From JAENVT01 sp040005915 (GTDB lineage Bacteria > Actinomycetota > Acidimicrobiia > Acidimicrobiales > Ilumatobacteraceae), in assembly GCA_040005915.1 (NCBI GenBank), contig JBDTYA010000277.1, forward strand, positions 1 to 30,373: a DNA stretch of 30,373 nucleotides, in the 5' to 3' direction. The translations under genes and the position numbers were made by a program. The notes below the pieces were generated by a model. It was not told the DNA's origin and ran no database searches. It saw only the letters and a list, made by a program, of their open reading frames with translations. The stretch's first letter is position 1, and the number at the start of each line of letters is the position of its first letter. Below, piece by piece: positions 1-8,133 of the stretch.

Positions 1-34
1 TGTAGCTCTCCAGTTCGTCGGGGGTGGAAGTCAC

Positions 35-661
35 GTGATCGTTTGTTGGGCCGCCAAGGGCGGCAGCGGTACGACGGTGGTTGCCTGCGCGTTGGCTCTG
101 GGCTCGGCACGAGGCCGGTCGGCGACGTTGGTAGACCTCAGCGGAGATTGTGCGACGGCTCTCGGTCTCGCCGAGCCGAGCGGACCGGGTGTGGTCGATT
201 GGCTGGCCTCGCCAACCGCGGGTGCCGCCGAGCTCGACCGCCTGATCGTGACCGTGCGCGACGAGGTTCGTCTCTTCTCGCGAGGATTCGCCGTCGCTCC
301 AGACGATCAATGGCCACGACTTGTTGCTGCGTTGAACGGCTTCGACAACGTGGTCGTCGATGCCGGCACCGGCTCTCCGCCCAAGGCCTTGCACGATGCC
401 GCCGAGCATTCGTTGCTGGTCACCCGGCCGTGCTTCATCGCCATCCGCCGCGCCCAGCAACTGTGCATCCGACCGACCGGCATCGTGTTGATCGACGAAC
501 CGGGCCGGGCGTTGACATCGAGCGACGTCGAGCATGCCCTCGGTGTGCCCGTCGTCGCCGAGGTCCGGCTCGACCCGGCGGTGGCCAGAGCTGTCGATGC
601 CGGCTTGCTGAGCACCAGACTGCCGAAATCGTTGCTCCTCTCGTTGCGGGGCGCGGCATGA
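35..661 (+). CDS. tadZ: TadZ/CpaE-like ParA-family ATPase of a Tad pilus locus
   Basis: Predicted localization ATPase for the Tad (tight adherence) secretion machine, acting on the cytoplasmic face of the membrane; also called septum-site-determining-like protein in actinobacteria. The N-terminus has a ParA/MinD-type deviant P-loop (KGGSGTT, residues 8-14) that keeps the signature lysine but has Thr where the usual second lysine sits, as is common in TadZ/CpaE proteins. A VVVDAGTG stretch near residue 107 fits the MinD-like switch region. At 208 aa it is shorter than CpaE and lacks an obvious N-terminal receiver domain. The GTG start at 35 is preceded by a purine-rich GGGGGTGGAAG. Its stop overlaps the tadA start (ATGA), indicating translational coupling. 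The ATPase family is clear; the TadZ assignment rests mostly on context. Confidence 0.8.
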   Translation: MIVCWAAKGGSGTTVVACALALGSARGRSATLVDLSGDCATALGLAEPSGPGVVDWLASPTAGAAELDRLIVTVRDEVRLFSRGFAVAPDDQWPRLVAALNGFDNVVVDAGTGSPPKALHDAAEHSLLVTRPCFIAIRRAQQLCIRPTGIVLIDEPGRALTSSDVEHALGVPVVAEVRLDPAVARAVDAGLLSTRLPKSLLLSLRGAA

Positions 662-1626
662 TCGACTTCGTTGCCGAACGATCGCCGCTGGGCGGGCTCG
701 AGCGCTGGCTCGCCGACATCGCTGTCGACGAGGTGATCGTCAACGGCCACGGCGACGTGTGGATCGAGCGCGATGGGAGGTTGGTGCGGGTCGCGACCAT
801 GAGCGCGGGTGCCGTGACCACGGCGATCGAGCACATACTGCGACCGATCGGGCGGCGCATCGATCGCTCGAATCCGACCGTCGACGCCCGATTGCCCGAC
901 GGCTCTCGGGTCTGCGCCGTGATCGAACCGATCTCGGTCGACGGCCCCTGCCTGACGATCCGGCGATTCGCTCCGCGCCCGCTCCCGTTGTCGGCGTTCG
1001 CGTCACCCGATGTCGCCGAGCTGTTGCAAACGATCGTCGCGGCACGCTGCAACGTGTTGGTCAGCGGCGCGACGTCGTCGGGCAAGACGACGCTGCTCAA
1101 CGCGTTGGCCGCGCTCGTGCCGGCGACCGAACGCCTCATCACGCTCGAAGACATCGCCGAGCTGAGCCTCCATCATCCGCACGTTGTGCGGCTCGAGACA
1201 CGCCCATCGAGCGCCGAGGGAACAGGTGAGATCACCATGACGCGACTACTTCGCACCGCGCTACGCATGAGGCCCGACCGTCTCGTGCTCGGTGAGGTGC
1301 GGGGCGCAGAGGCCGTGCAACTCGTGCAAGCGATGAACACCGGTCACGACGGCTCGATGGCCACGGTGCACGCCAACTCCGCCGCCGACGCCATCGCCCG
1401 CATTTGCTCGCTCGTGTTGCAAGAGGTTCCGGGCTGGCCGCTCGAAGCGATCCATGACCAGGTGCGCCGGTCTATCGACGTTGTCATCCACGTCGGACGG
1501 TCGGTCGGCAATCAACGGCAGGTGATCGAGGTCTGCGAAGCCGACGACACGGTCGGCGGTCTGCATTTGCGCAGGCTGGCCGAGCGCTCCAACGTCACGG
1601 CCGCGGCGCACAGGGCCCGACGGTGA
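658..1626 (+). CDS. tadA: TadA/CpaF-family type II/IV secretion ATPase
   Basis: Hexameric motor ATPase that powers assembly of Flp/Tad pili at the inner face of the membrane. The 322-aa protein has a short N-terminal domain, then the VirB11/CpaF core: Walker A GATSSGKTT (residues 137-145), Asp-box region LEDIAEL (163-169), Walker B-like LVLGEVRG (209-216) and His-box GHDGSMATVHAN (229-240). It is shorter than many TadA proteins because the N-terminal region is reduced. The frame is open further upstream, but the ATG at 658 overlaps the tadZ stop as ATGA and gives the expected family N-terminus, so it was chosen. The 3' end overlaps tadB as GTGA, so the four genes are probably translated as a coupled set. 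Confidence 0.92.
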   Translation: MIDFVAERSPLGGLERWLADIAVDEVIVNGHGDVWIERDGRLVRVATMSAGAVTTAIEHILRPIGRRIDRSNPTVDARLPDGSRVCAVIEPISVDGPCLTIRRFAPRPLPLSAFASPDVAELLQTIVAARCNVLVSGATSSGKTTLLNALAALVPATERLITLEDIAELSLHHPHVVRLETRPSSAEGTGEITMTRLLRTALRMRPDRLVLGEVRGAEAVQLVQAMNTGHDGSMATVHANSAADAIARICSLVLQEVPGWPLEAIHDQVRRSIDVVIHVGRSVGNQRQVIEVCEADDTVGGLHLRRLAERSNVTAAAHRARR

Positions 1627-2264
1627 CCACACTTCTCGTTGGATCACTCGCGGCGTTGCTGGCGACACTGCTCATCACCCGCGCCACGCGACGCATACGA
1701 CAATCCGGACGTGGCTTCCGGACGCACGCCAAACGCTTCACGTCGCACTCGGCCGGCTCCGACGAGGCCGCGCTGCTCGACGCGATCGCCCGACAGGTTC
1801 GCAGTGGTTCGAGCCTGACCAGCGCGTTCATCGAAGAGACCCAGGCATCGTCACCACTCGCCGACATCATCGGTCGGCTGAACGCCGGGTGCTCGCTCGG
1901 CGATGCGTTGGCCACCGTCGAGACGCACGACGCCGACCTGGCGTTCACCGTGCAGGCACTCGCTGCGTCGGCACATCTCGGCGGCCCCGTCGCGGCAACG
2001 CTCGACGAGGCTGCAGCAGTTCTGCGCGAGCGCGCCGCGGCCGGCGACGAGCGCCGTGCCCACGGGTCGCAAGCTCGTCTCAGCGCCCGCGTGCTGACCA
2101 TCGTTCCCGTGGCCTTCGCGGTGTGGAGTGCGCTCGCCAGCCAACGCACGCGCGACGTCTACGTCACGACGTTGGCGGGTTCCATGTGCGCGGCCTGCGG
2201 ACTGGCGTTGAACCTCATCGGCTGGAGATGGATGAAGCTCATCATGAGCCCGGCACGGTCATGA
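1623..2264 (+). CDS. tadB: TadB-like type II secretion system F-domain membrane protein
   Basis: Predicted inner-membrane platform protein of the Tad pilus, working with TadC and the TadA motor. The 213-aa product has an N-terminal hydrophobic segment (residues 3-20), a cytoplasmic helical T2SSF domain (about 50-135, with the GxSLxxAF pattern as SGSSLTSAF) and two C-terminal hydrophobic segments (about 157-173 and 180-200). It is the short actinobacterial form. The start is GTG inside the tadA stop (GTGA), and the 3' end overlaps tadC as ATGA. Assignment to TadB rather than TadC follows gene order: the first T2SSF gene after tadA. Confidence 0.82.
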   Translation: MTTLLVGSLAALLATLLITRATRRIRQSGRGFRTHAKRFTSHSAGSDEAALLDAIARQVRSGSSLTSAFIEETQASSPLADIIGRLNAGCSLGDALATVETHDADLAFTVQALAASAHLGGPVAATLDEAAAVLRERAAAGDERRAHGSQARLSARVLTIVPVAFAVWSALASQRTRDVYVTTLAGSMCAACGLALNLIGWRWMKLIMSPARS

Positions 2265-2944
2265 CGAGCCTCGTCGGGGCCGCGGGTTCGGTGATCGTCG
2301 TCATCCTGATCGCCTGGCGTGTGCGCCCGCGACCGCACCCGCGGGTCTCGCCCACCCCCGGCCGATCGCGCAAGTGGATCCTGATGTCGGTGGTCGGCCC
2401 GACGCTGTTCGTGTCACCACTGCTCGGCATCGCCGTCGCGATCGCCCCGGCGTTGAGGCGGAGGTGGTCGACCATCCGCCGACGAGCCGCCGAACGACGG
2501 CAGATCTCGACCGACTTCCCAGATGCACTCGACCTGTTGGTGCTGTCGATCCGCGCCGGGTACCTGCCGGCGCAGGCAATCGGCGAGATCGTTCCCCACC
2601 TCCCAACCGTGTTGCGGCCGGCATTCGCCGCGGTCGACGATGCCATGCGACACGGCGACCGGTTCGCCGACGCCCTCGAGCGGCTCACTGTTCGTCTCGG
2701 CGCTGTGGCCCGTCCGCTGGTGGACTCGCTGTCGGCGGCCGACCGCTACGGGTTGCCCTTGGCGCCGGTCCTCGAACGCCTGTCGTTCGAAGCCCGTCAA
2801 CAACGGCGACGCGACACGGATGCTGCCGCCCGCGAGTTGCCGGTGCGGCTCGCGATGCCGCTCGTCCTGTGCACGTTGCCGTCGTTCGTGCTCTTGGCCA
2901 TCGTGCCCTTGCTCCTCGGAGCCCTCTCGTCGCTGCACACGTGA
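2261..2944 (+). CDS. tadC: TadC-like type II secretion system F-domain membrane protein
   Basis: Second platform protein of the Tad machine, 227 aa. Hydrophobic segments lie at about residues 4-17, 43-66 and the extreme C-terminus (about 200-225). Between them is a T2SSF helical domain with the family-like stretch FPDALDLLVLSIRAGYLPAQA, followed by a second half (LVDSLSAADRYGLPLAPVL) typical of TadB/TadC proteins. The longer open frame upstream is a shadow of tadB; the ATG at 2261 overlapping the tadB stop is the sensible start. It ends 36 nt before the pilin gene. Confidence 0.85.
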   Translation: MTSLVGAAGSVIVVILIAWRVRPRPHPRVSPTPGRSRKWILMSVVGPTLFVSPLLGIAVAIAPALRRRWSTIRRRAAERRQISTDFPDALDLLVLSIRAGYLPAQAIGEIVPHLPTVLRPAFAAVDDAMRHGDRFADALERLTVRLGAVARPLVDSLSAADRYGLPLAPVLERLSFEARQQRRRDTDAAARELPVRLAMPLVLCTLPSFVLLAIVPLLLGALSSLHT

Positions 2945-2980
2945 ACGCGACCAACTTCCCTCTTCCGAACGGAGCTCACA

Positions 2981-3184
2981 ATGAGCAGACTCTGCGCCCG
3001 GCTACACGCCTGGTCCCTGGCCGCCGACGATCGCGGTCAGGCCACCACCGAATACGCGCTCGTCATGTTGGGCGCCGCGGTGATCGCCCTCCTCGTTGTC
3101 GGCTGGGCCACCAGTGGCGGTGGCGCCGGCAAGATCGGCCATCTCTTCGACCGGGTGATCGATGCTGTCACCAGCAAACTCTGA
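2981..3184 (+). CDS. flp: Flp-type pilin (DUF4244-like)
   Basis: Small 67-aa prepilin, the likely major subunit of the Tad pilus. A short basic leader (residues 1-19) ends at a class III prepilin cleavage motif, G19 followed by QATTEY, with Glu at +5 and Tyr at +6 of the mature protein. A single hydrophobic helix (about 26-43) and a short polar tail follow. The ATG has a GGAG ribosome-binding site 6 nt upstream (2971-2974), unlike the coupled genes before it, which would allow higher expression of the structural subunit. No prepilin peptidase gene is present in the window, so the processing enzyme must be encoded elsewhere. Confidence 0.85.
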   Translation: MSRLCARLHAWSLAADDRGQATTEYALVMLGAAVIALLVVGWATSGGGAGKIGHLFDRVIDAVTSKL

Positions 3185-3542
3185 GCGACGCGACCGAGGC
3201 CAGGCCGCTGTGGAGCTGGCGCTGTGCCTGCCACTGCTGTTCATCTTCCTGCTCGGCATCGTGCAGTTGGCCGTCGTGGTCCGTGACCAACTCGCCGTAC
3301 AGCAGGCTGCCCGGGAAGCCGTTCGGGCTGCCGCGGTCGCCCAACCATCCGCCGCAGCAGCGAGCGCTGCCGCCGGCCGCGCTGTCGCCCTGCAACCCCT
3401 CGCGATCGCGACGAGCTCCTCGGACAGTGCCGTCACGGTCACCGTGAGCCACCTCACCCGCACCGATGTTCCGTTGATCGGCACGCTGCTGCCAGACATC
3501 ACGGTGACCGCCACAGCGACCATGGCGCTCGAACCTCCATAG
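3162..3542 (+). CDS. tadE: TadE-like pseudopilin
   Basis: Minor pseudopilin of the Tad locus, 126 aa. A short basic N-terminus is followed by a pseudopilin cleavage motif, G13 then QAAVEL (Glu at +5), and one transmembrane helix (about residues 20-40) rich in Leu, Phe and Ile. The remainder is an Ala/Thr/Val-rich extracytoplasmic domain. Its start overlaps the flp 3' end by 23 nt in another frame, so coupling to pilin translation is likely. Genes for TadF/TadG, RcpA/CpaC and CpaB were not seen; as a Gram-positive-type envelope has no outer-membrane secretin, absence of RcpA is expected. Confidence 0.82.
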   Translation: MLSPANSERRDRGQAAVELALCLPLLFIFLLGIVQLAVVVRDQLAVQQAAREAVRAAAVAQPSAAAASAAAGRAVALQPLAIATSSSDSAVTVTVSHLTRTDVPLIGTLLPDITVTATATMALEPP

Positions 3543-3545
3543 CCG

Positions 3546-3551
3546 TAGCCT
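3546..3551 (+). promoter_or_regulatory. Putative -10 box TAGCCT of a leaderless promoter
   Basis: TAGCCT fits TANNNT and ends exactly 7 nt before the ATG of the STAS gene, so transcription would start at or within a base of the start codon. No convincing -35 hexamer is visible. The same 7-nt spacing recurs at five other genes in this window. Confidence 0.5.
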
Positions 3552-3558
3552 GCGAGCA

Positions 3559-3894
3559 ATGAACCTGTCGACGAGCACGATCGTGGCCGGAGACGCTGCG
3601 GTCATCACCCTGTCGGGTGAGATCGACATGGCGACCGTCCCACTGTTGCACGACGCGTTGACCAAGGCGCTGACCCACCATCCAGGCAGGGAATTGGTGA
3701 TCGATCTCGATGGAGTGACCGTTCTCGACGACATCGGCCTCGGTGTGCTGCTGGGTGCAGCAGGCTCGGCACGACAGAACGGCGCCGACCTCGCCGTGGT
3801 GTGCAACAACTCGCGACTGCGTGACCGGCTGGACCTCATCGGGTTCAGCCGCGCCGTCGAGGTGCGCGACCGAACGACAGGAGACCGCCCGTGA
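3559..3894 (+). CDS. STAS-domain anti-sigma factor antagonist with Asp at the phospho-serine site
   Basis: A 111-aa single STAS domain of the SpoIIAA/RsbV/BldG class, which normally binds an anti-sigma kinase and is switched off by phosphorylation of a serine in D-S-[ST]-G-L-G. Residues 17-22 (TLSGEI) and 47-66 match the family closely. Here the motif reads D57-D58-I59-G60-L61-G62, so the phosphorylatable serine is an aspartate. Known family chemistry suggests this would behave as a permanently phosphorylated-like form. It follows the Tad cluster by 16 nt, has its own -10-like box, and overlaps the PPOX gene as GTGA. As I recall, bldG of Streptomyces lies in a comparable neighbourhood near tad genes and topA; that is from memory. 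No anti-sigma kinase partner is visible here. Confidence 0.85.
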   Translation: MNLSTSTIVAGDAAVITLSGEIDMATVPLLHDALTKALTHHPGRELVIDLDGVTVLDDIGLGVLLGAAGSARQNGADLAVVCNNSRLRDRLDLIGFSRAVEVRDRTTGDRP

Positions 3895-4325
3895 ATTTGG
3901 ACGAAGTGATGGCGCTCGCCGTCAAGGAGCAGTTCCTCTGCGTCGTCTCCACGTTGCGAGGCGATGCGACCATCCAGTCCTCGCTGGTCAACGCCGGCCT
4001 GCTCGATCACCCGCTGTCGGGTGAACCGGTGCTGGCCTTCGTCACCTACGGGCCGGCAAAGCTACGCAACCTACGCGCTCGACCGCAGGTCACGCTCGCG
4101 TTTCGGTCCGGCTGGTCGTGGGCATCGATAGAAGGCAGCGCAGAACTGATCGGGCCTGACGATCCGCATCCCGAGGTCGATCCCGAGCGCTACCGGCTGT
4201 TGCTCCGCGACATCTTCACCGCGGCCGGCGGCCAGCACGACGACTGGGATGCCTACGACAAGGCGATGGTCGAACAGCGCAGGGTTGCCGTGTTCGTGGC
4301 GCCCGACCGCGTCTACAGCAACTGA
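3891..4325 (+). CDS. PPOX-class pyridoxamine 5'-phosphate oxidase-fold protein, probably F420- or flavin-dependent
   Basis: A 144-aa split beta-barrel protein of the pyridoxamine-phosphate-oxidase-like family, which in actinobacteria includes many F420- or FMN-dependent reductases. The N-terminal strand pattern FLCVVSTLRGD, the central FVTYGPAKLRNLRARPQVTLAFRSG (residues about 50-74, an F/K-x2-NLRxxPxV pattern) and the SIEGSAELIGP strand are typical. The substrate cannot be read from sequence. The GTG start overlaps the STAS stop, so the two genes are probably co-transcribed, although no functional link is evident. It converges with the VOC gene on the other strand with a 6-nt gap. Confidence 0.82.
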   Translation: MNLDEVMALAVKEQFLCVVSTLRGDATIQSSLVNAGLLDHPLSGEPVLAFVTYGPAKLRNLRARPQVTLAFRSGWSWASIEGSAELIGPDDPHPEVDPERYRLLLRDIFTAAGGQHDDWDAYDKAMVEQRRVAVFVAPDRVYSN

Positions 4326-4331
4326 TCGCGG

Positions 4332-4757
4332 TCAGACCGCGAACACCTGCGAGTCGTCGGCGAACGCCTTGAATTCGAGTGCATTGCCGGCCGGGTCGTA
4401 GAGGAACATCGTCCACTGCTCGCCGGTCTCACCCTCGAAGCGCACGTACGGCTCGATGACGAACTGGGTGCCGGCGGCCCGCAGACGCTCGGCGAGTGCG
4501 TGAAAGTCGTCGACCGTCAGGATGAGGCCGAAGTGCGGCACCGGCACATCGCGGCCGTCGACAGGGCTGTGAATACGACCCGTGGGTGTCGGAGACAGGT
4601 GCGTCACGATCTGGTGACCGCGCAGGTTCCAGTCGACCCACGTATCGGCGCTGCGTCCCTGGGCGCAGTCGAGCGTGCGGCCGTAGAACTCGCGCGCCGC
4701 GTCGAGGTCGTCGACCGGCATGGCGAGGTGGAAGCGCGGGCGCGTGGCTGAGTCCAT
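4332..4757 (-). CDS. VOC (glyoxalase/dioxygenase superfamily) protein
   Basis: A 141-aa vicinal oxygen chelate protein with the paired beta-alpha-beta-beta-beta modules of glyoxalase I and extradiol dioxygenases. Likely metal ligands are the His of RFHLAM near residue 9, the His of VPHFGLI near residue 75, and the Glu of NALEFKAF near residue 130. The pattern DLDAAREFYGRTLD near the N-terminus is typical. The ATG at 4757 gives the family N-terminus. A longer in-frame start at 4814 would overlap the upstream acyl-CoA dehydrogenase and add unrelated residues. The gene begins 10 nt after that gene's stop, so it is probably the last gene of the rsgA operon. Substrate unknown. Confidence 0.8.
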   Translation of the reverse strand: MDSATRPRFHLAMPVDDLDAAREFYGRTLDCAQGRSADTWVDWNLRGHQIVTHLSPTPTGRIHSPVDGRDVPVPHFGLILTVDDFHALAERLRAAGTQFVIEPYVRFEGETGEQWTMFLYDPAGNALEFKAFADDSQVFAV

Positions 4758-4767
4758 CGTCGGAGTC

Positions 4768-5985
<1,218 letters not shown>

Positions 5986-6010
5986 CCTGCAAACGTAGAC
6001 GCGTGTTCGC

Positions 6011-7033
6011 TCAACGGCCGCGGTCGCCGCTGGTGTCAACGGCGTCGCTGACCCGCAGCAGACGCGGGCCCATCAGCTTGGCGATCAAGTGCTCGCCCGC
6101 CGTCACCGGCGCGTAGCGAGGCGGGTTCGCCGCGCTGGTGCACGTCGGTAGGCATTCCACCACGGCATCCCAGTTGCCGTCGAGGAAGAACGCCGCACTG
6201 CGCCGCACTACCGCCCCGTCGACATGTTTCGGCGGCACGACACGGTGCAGGGTCGACCGCCACAGATCGTTGGTCCACTGTGCCGTCAGGTCGCCGAGGT
6301 TGATGATCAAGGCGTCGTCGCTGGGCACGACGTCGACCCATTGGCCGTCGGGTGCGACGATCTGCAGACCGGCGACCGGGTCGGCCCACAACACCGTGAC
6401 GATGCCGTAGTCGGTGTGCGCTCCCATGCGCTGCTGTCCCGGGAGAGGATCCTCCTCGCCGCCACGGCGTTCGTAGCGGATGGCGCGCATAGTCGTGGTC
6501 GACCGGTCGACGAATGGCGCGAACCAGCCGTCCGGCATGCCCAGCGCCGACGCGAACACGTCGGTCAGCGTCAGCGCCAAGCCGCGCGCGGATCGGAAGT
6601 AGTCGACGAGTGCGTGCCTCAGATCGAAAGGATCGGGCGGCCAGATGTTGGGCGCGAACGCGCCGGCGCGCTGCCCGCCGTAGAACGGGTTCGAGTAATC
6701 CACGTCGTCCTCACCGATGTTGAACGCCTCGAACAGATCGGGCGGAGCATCTCGGCCGATGCTGTACGACAAGGCCTCCGTGCCGCGAGCCGCGTACCCG
6801 CGGTTGATCGACGGATCCGCAGGCGCGCACTGCTGTTTGACGTCGATCGGCAGCGCGAAGAACCGCGAGGCGGCGTCGACCATCGCCTCGATGTGCTGAC
6901 GAGGCAGGCGATGGCCGACAACCTGGAAGAAGCCGAACTCGCGCGCTGCCGCATCGACCGCAAGGGCAACCTCACCACGGTCGGAATCGGTGCCCCACCA
7001 CGGCTCGAGATCGATCGTCGGGATGTGCATCAT
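6011..7033 (-). CDS. 2-oxoglutarate/Fe(II)-dependent oxygenase, isopenicillin N synthase-like
   Basis: A 340-aa non-haem iron oxygenase with the two family domains: an N-terminal DIOX_N region (IPTIDLEPW near residues 4-12, FGFFQVVGH near 33-41) and a C-terminal jelly-roll. The iron triad is H206-x-D208 (AHTDYG) and H263 (STLHRVV), and R277-x-S279 is the likely 2-oxoglutarate carboxylate anchor. Such enzymes hydroxylate or desaturate small molecules; the substrate is unknown. Two adjacent ATGs (7033 and 7030) could serve as start. The gene follows the rsgA stop by 6 nt, which suggests co-transcription with a ribosome-assembly GTPase, an unusual partnership. Confidence 0.88.
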   Translation of the reverse strand: MMHIPTIDLEPWWGTDSDRGEVALAVDAAAREFGFFQVVGHRLPRQHIEAMVDAASRFFALPIDVKQQCAPADPSINRGYAARGTEALSYSIGRDAPPDLFEAFNIGEDDVDYSNPFYGGQRAGAFAPNIWPPDPFDLRHALVDYFRSARGLALTLTDVFASALGMPDGWFAPFVDRSTTTMRAIRYERRGGEEDPLPGQQRMGAHTDYGIVTVLWADPVAGLQIVAPDGQWVDVVPSDDALIINLGDLTAQWTNDLWRSTLHRVVPPKHVDGAVVRRSAAFFLDGNWDAVVECLPTCTSAANPPRYAPVTAGEHLIAKLMGPRLLRVSDAVDTSGDRGR

Positions 7034-7039
7034 CGGGCC

Positions 7040-8014
7040 CTACTTCACCCGGACCTTGCGAAACCCACGACGATCCTGCGCCTTCAGCTGGGCTCGCTGC
7101 TCCTCCTCCAACGCCAACTCCTCGGCGACGAGGCGCTTCATGCTGGCCAACCGAAGCGGATCGAGGAGGCCATCGGTGATCGCGGCTTGCACGGCGCACC
7201 CGGGTTCGCCCTCGTGCTTGCAGTCGCGGAAATGACAATGGTCCATCAACTCGAACACATCGGCGAAGGCCCGCTCGATGCCGCGGCCGCTGCTCCACAG
7301 GCTGACGGCACGCACGCCGGGGGTGTCGACCAGCCAGCCCCCGCCGGGCAATCGCACCAACTCGGTCGCGACCGTCGTGTGCCGGCCGCGGCCGTCGCCT
7401 TCGCGCACGGCGGCGGTGGCCTGGGCACGGCTGCCGACGAGGGCATTGATGAGGGTGCTCTTGCCCACGCCACTGGCTCCGAGCAGTGCGATGGTGGCAT
7501 TGCCCGCGGCGAACGCCGCGAGGGCGTCGACACCCTCGCCAGTGATCCCGCTGGCTGTCAACACCGATACGCCTGGCGCGGCGGCGTGCAGCGATTCGAC
7601 CGAGGCAGCAGGGTCGTCGACCAGGTCGGTCTTGGTCAACACCACGACCGGCCGCGCCCCGCTGTCCCACGCCAGCACCAATTCTCGCTCCAGCCGGCGT
7701 TGGTTCGGCGGCGATGTCAGGGCATGGACCAGCATGACCACGTCGACGTTCGCGGCGATGGTCTGCGATTCCGCACGATTCCCTTCGAACGATGCACGGC
7801 GCACGAACGCACTGCGCCGGGGCAGCACGGCCTCGACGCGGTCGAGTTCGACCGAGGGGACGATCCAGTCGCCGACCGCCACGTCGGCGCCGATGTTGCG
7901 CATGCGCAGTGCTGTTTCGTCGAGGTTGCGCATGACCGTGCTCCAACCACGATCGAGGCGGCTGACCCGGCCGGGCAGCTCCGTCAGGCCGAGAGCCCTC
8001 CACGACGCGTACAA
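7040..8014 (-). CDS. rsgA: RsgA, small-ribosomal-subunit-dependent GTPase (start uncertain)
   Basis: Circularly permuted GTPase that helps mature the 30S subunit. The permuted motif order is visible: G4 TKTD (residues 127-130), G1 GASGVGKS (179-186), G3 DTPG (230-233), then a zinc module with C260, C265, H267 and C273. An OB-fold precedes the GTPase domain. The first usual start codon in frame is TTG at 8014, but the upstream frame stays open to 8113 and encodes IRLGWNDEL just before it, which resembles the family N-terminus. The true start may therefore lie upstream, at ATT 8038 or ATC 8056. It is the first gene of a four-gene minus-strand run and is divergent from the MMPL transporter. Confidence 0.88.
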   Translation of the reverse strand: MYASWRALGLTELPGRVSRLDRGWSTVMRNLDETALRMRNIGADVAVGDWIVPSVELDRVEAVLPRRSAFVRRASFEGNRAESQTIAANVDVVMLVHALTSPPNQRRLERELVLAWDSGARPVVVLTKTDLVDDPAASVESLHAAAPGVSVLTASGITGEGVDALAAFAAGNATIALLGASGVGKSTLINALVGSRAQATAAVREGDGRGRHTTVATELVRLPGGGWLVDTPGVRAVSLWSSGRGIERAFADVFELMDHCHFRDCKHEGEPGCAVQAAITDGLLDPLRLASMKRLVAEELALEEEQRAQLKAQDRRGFRKVRVK

Positions 8015-8063
8015 CTCGTCGTTCCAACCGAGTCGAATGTCACAACGCTCATCGATAGCGCCG

Positions 8064-8069
8064 AGAGTA
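8064..8069 (-). promoter_or_regulatory. Putative -10 box TACTCT upstream of rsgA
   Basis: On the minus strand TACTCT is followed by exactly 7 nt and then an in-frame ATC codon (8056-8054) of the extended rsgA reading frame. An out-of-frame ATG begins 4 nt after the start of that ATC. The geometry matches the leaderless promoters elsewhere in the window, but the codon at the expected transcript start is not a normal initiator. Confidence 0.35.
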
Positions 8070-8133
8070 GCGTCGCGTCCGAGGCAACCGCCGACGGCCT
8101 GGCGCCGTCCAACTTATTTGGAGGGGTCCAAAC

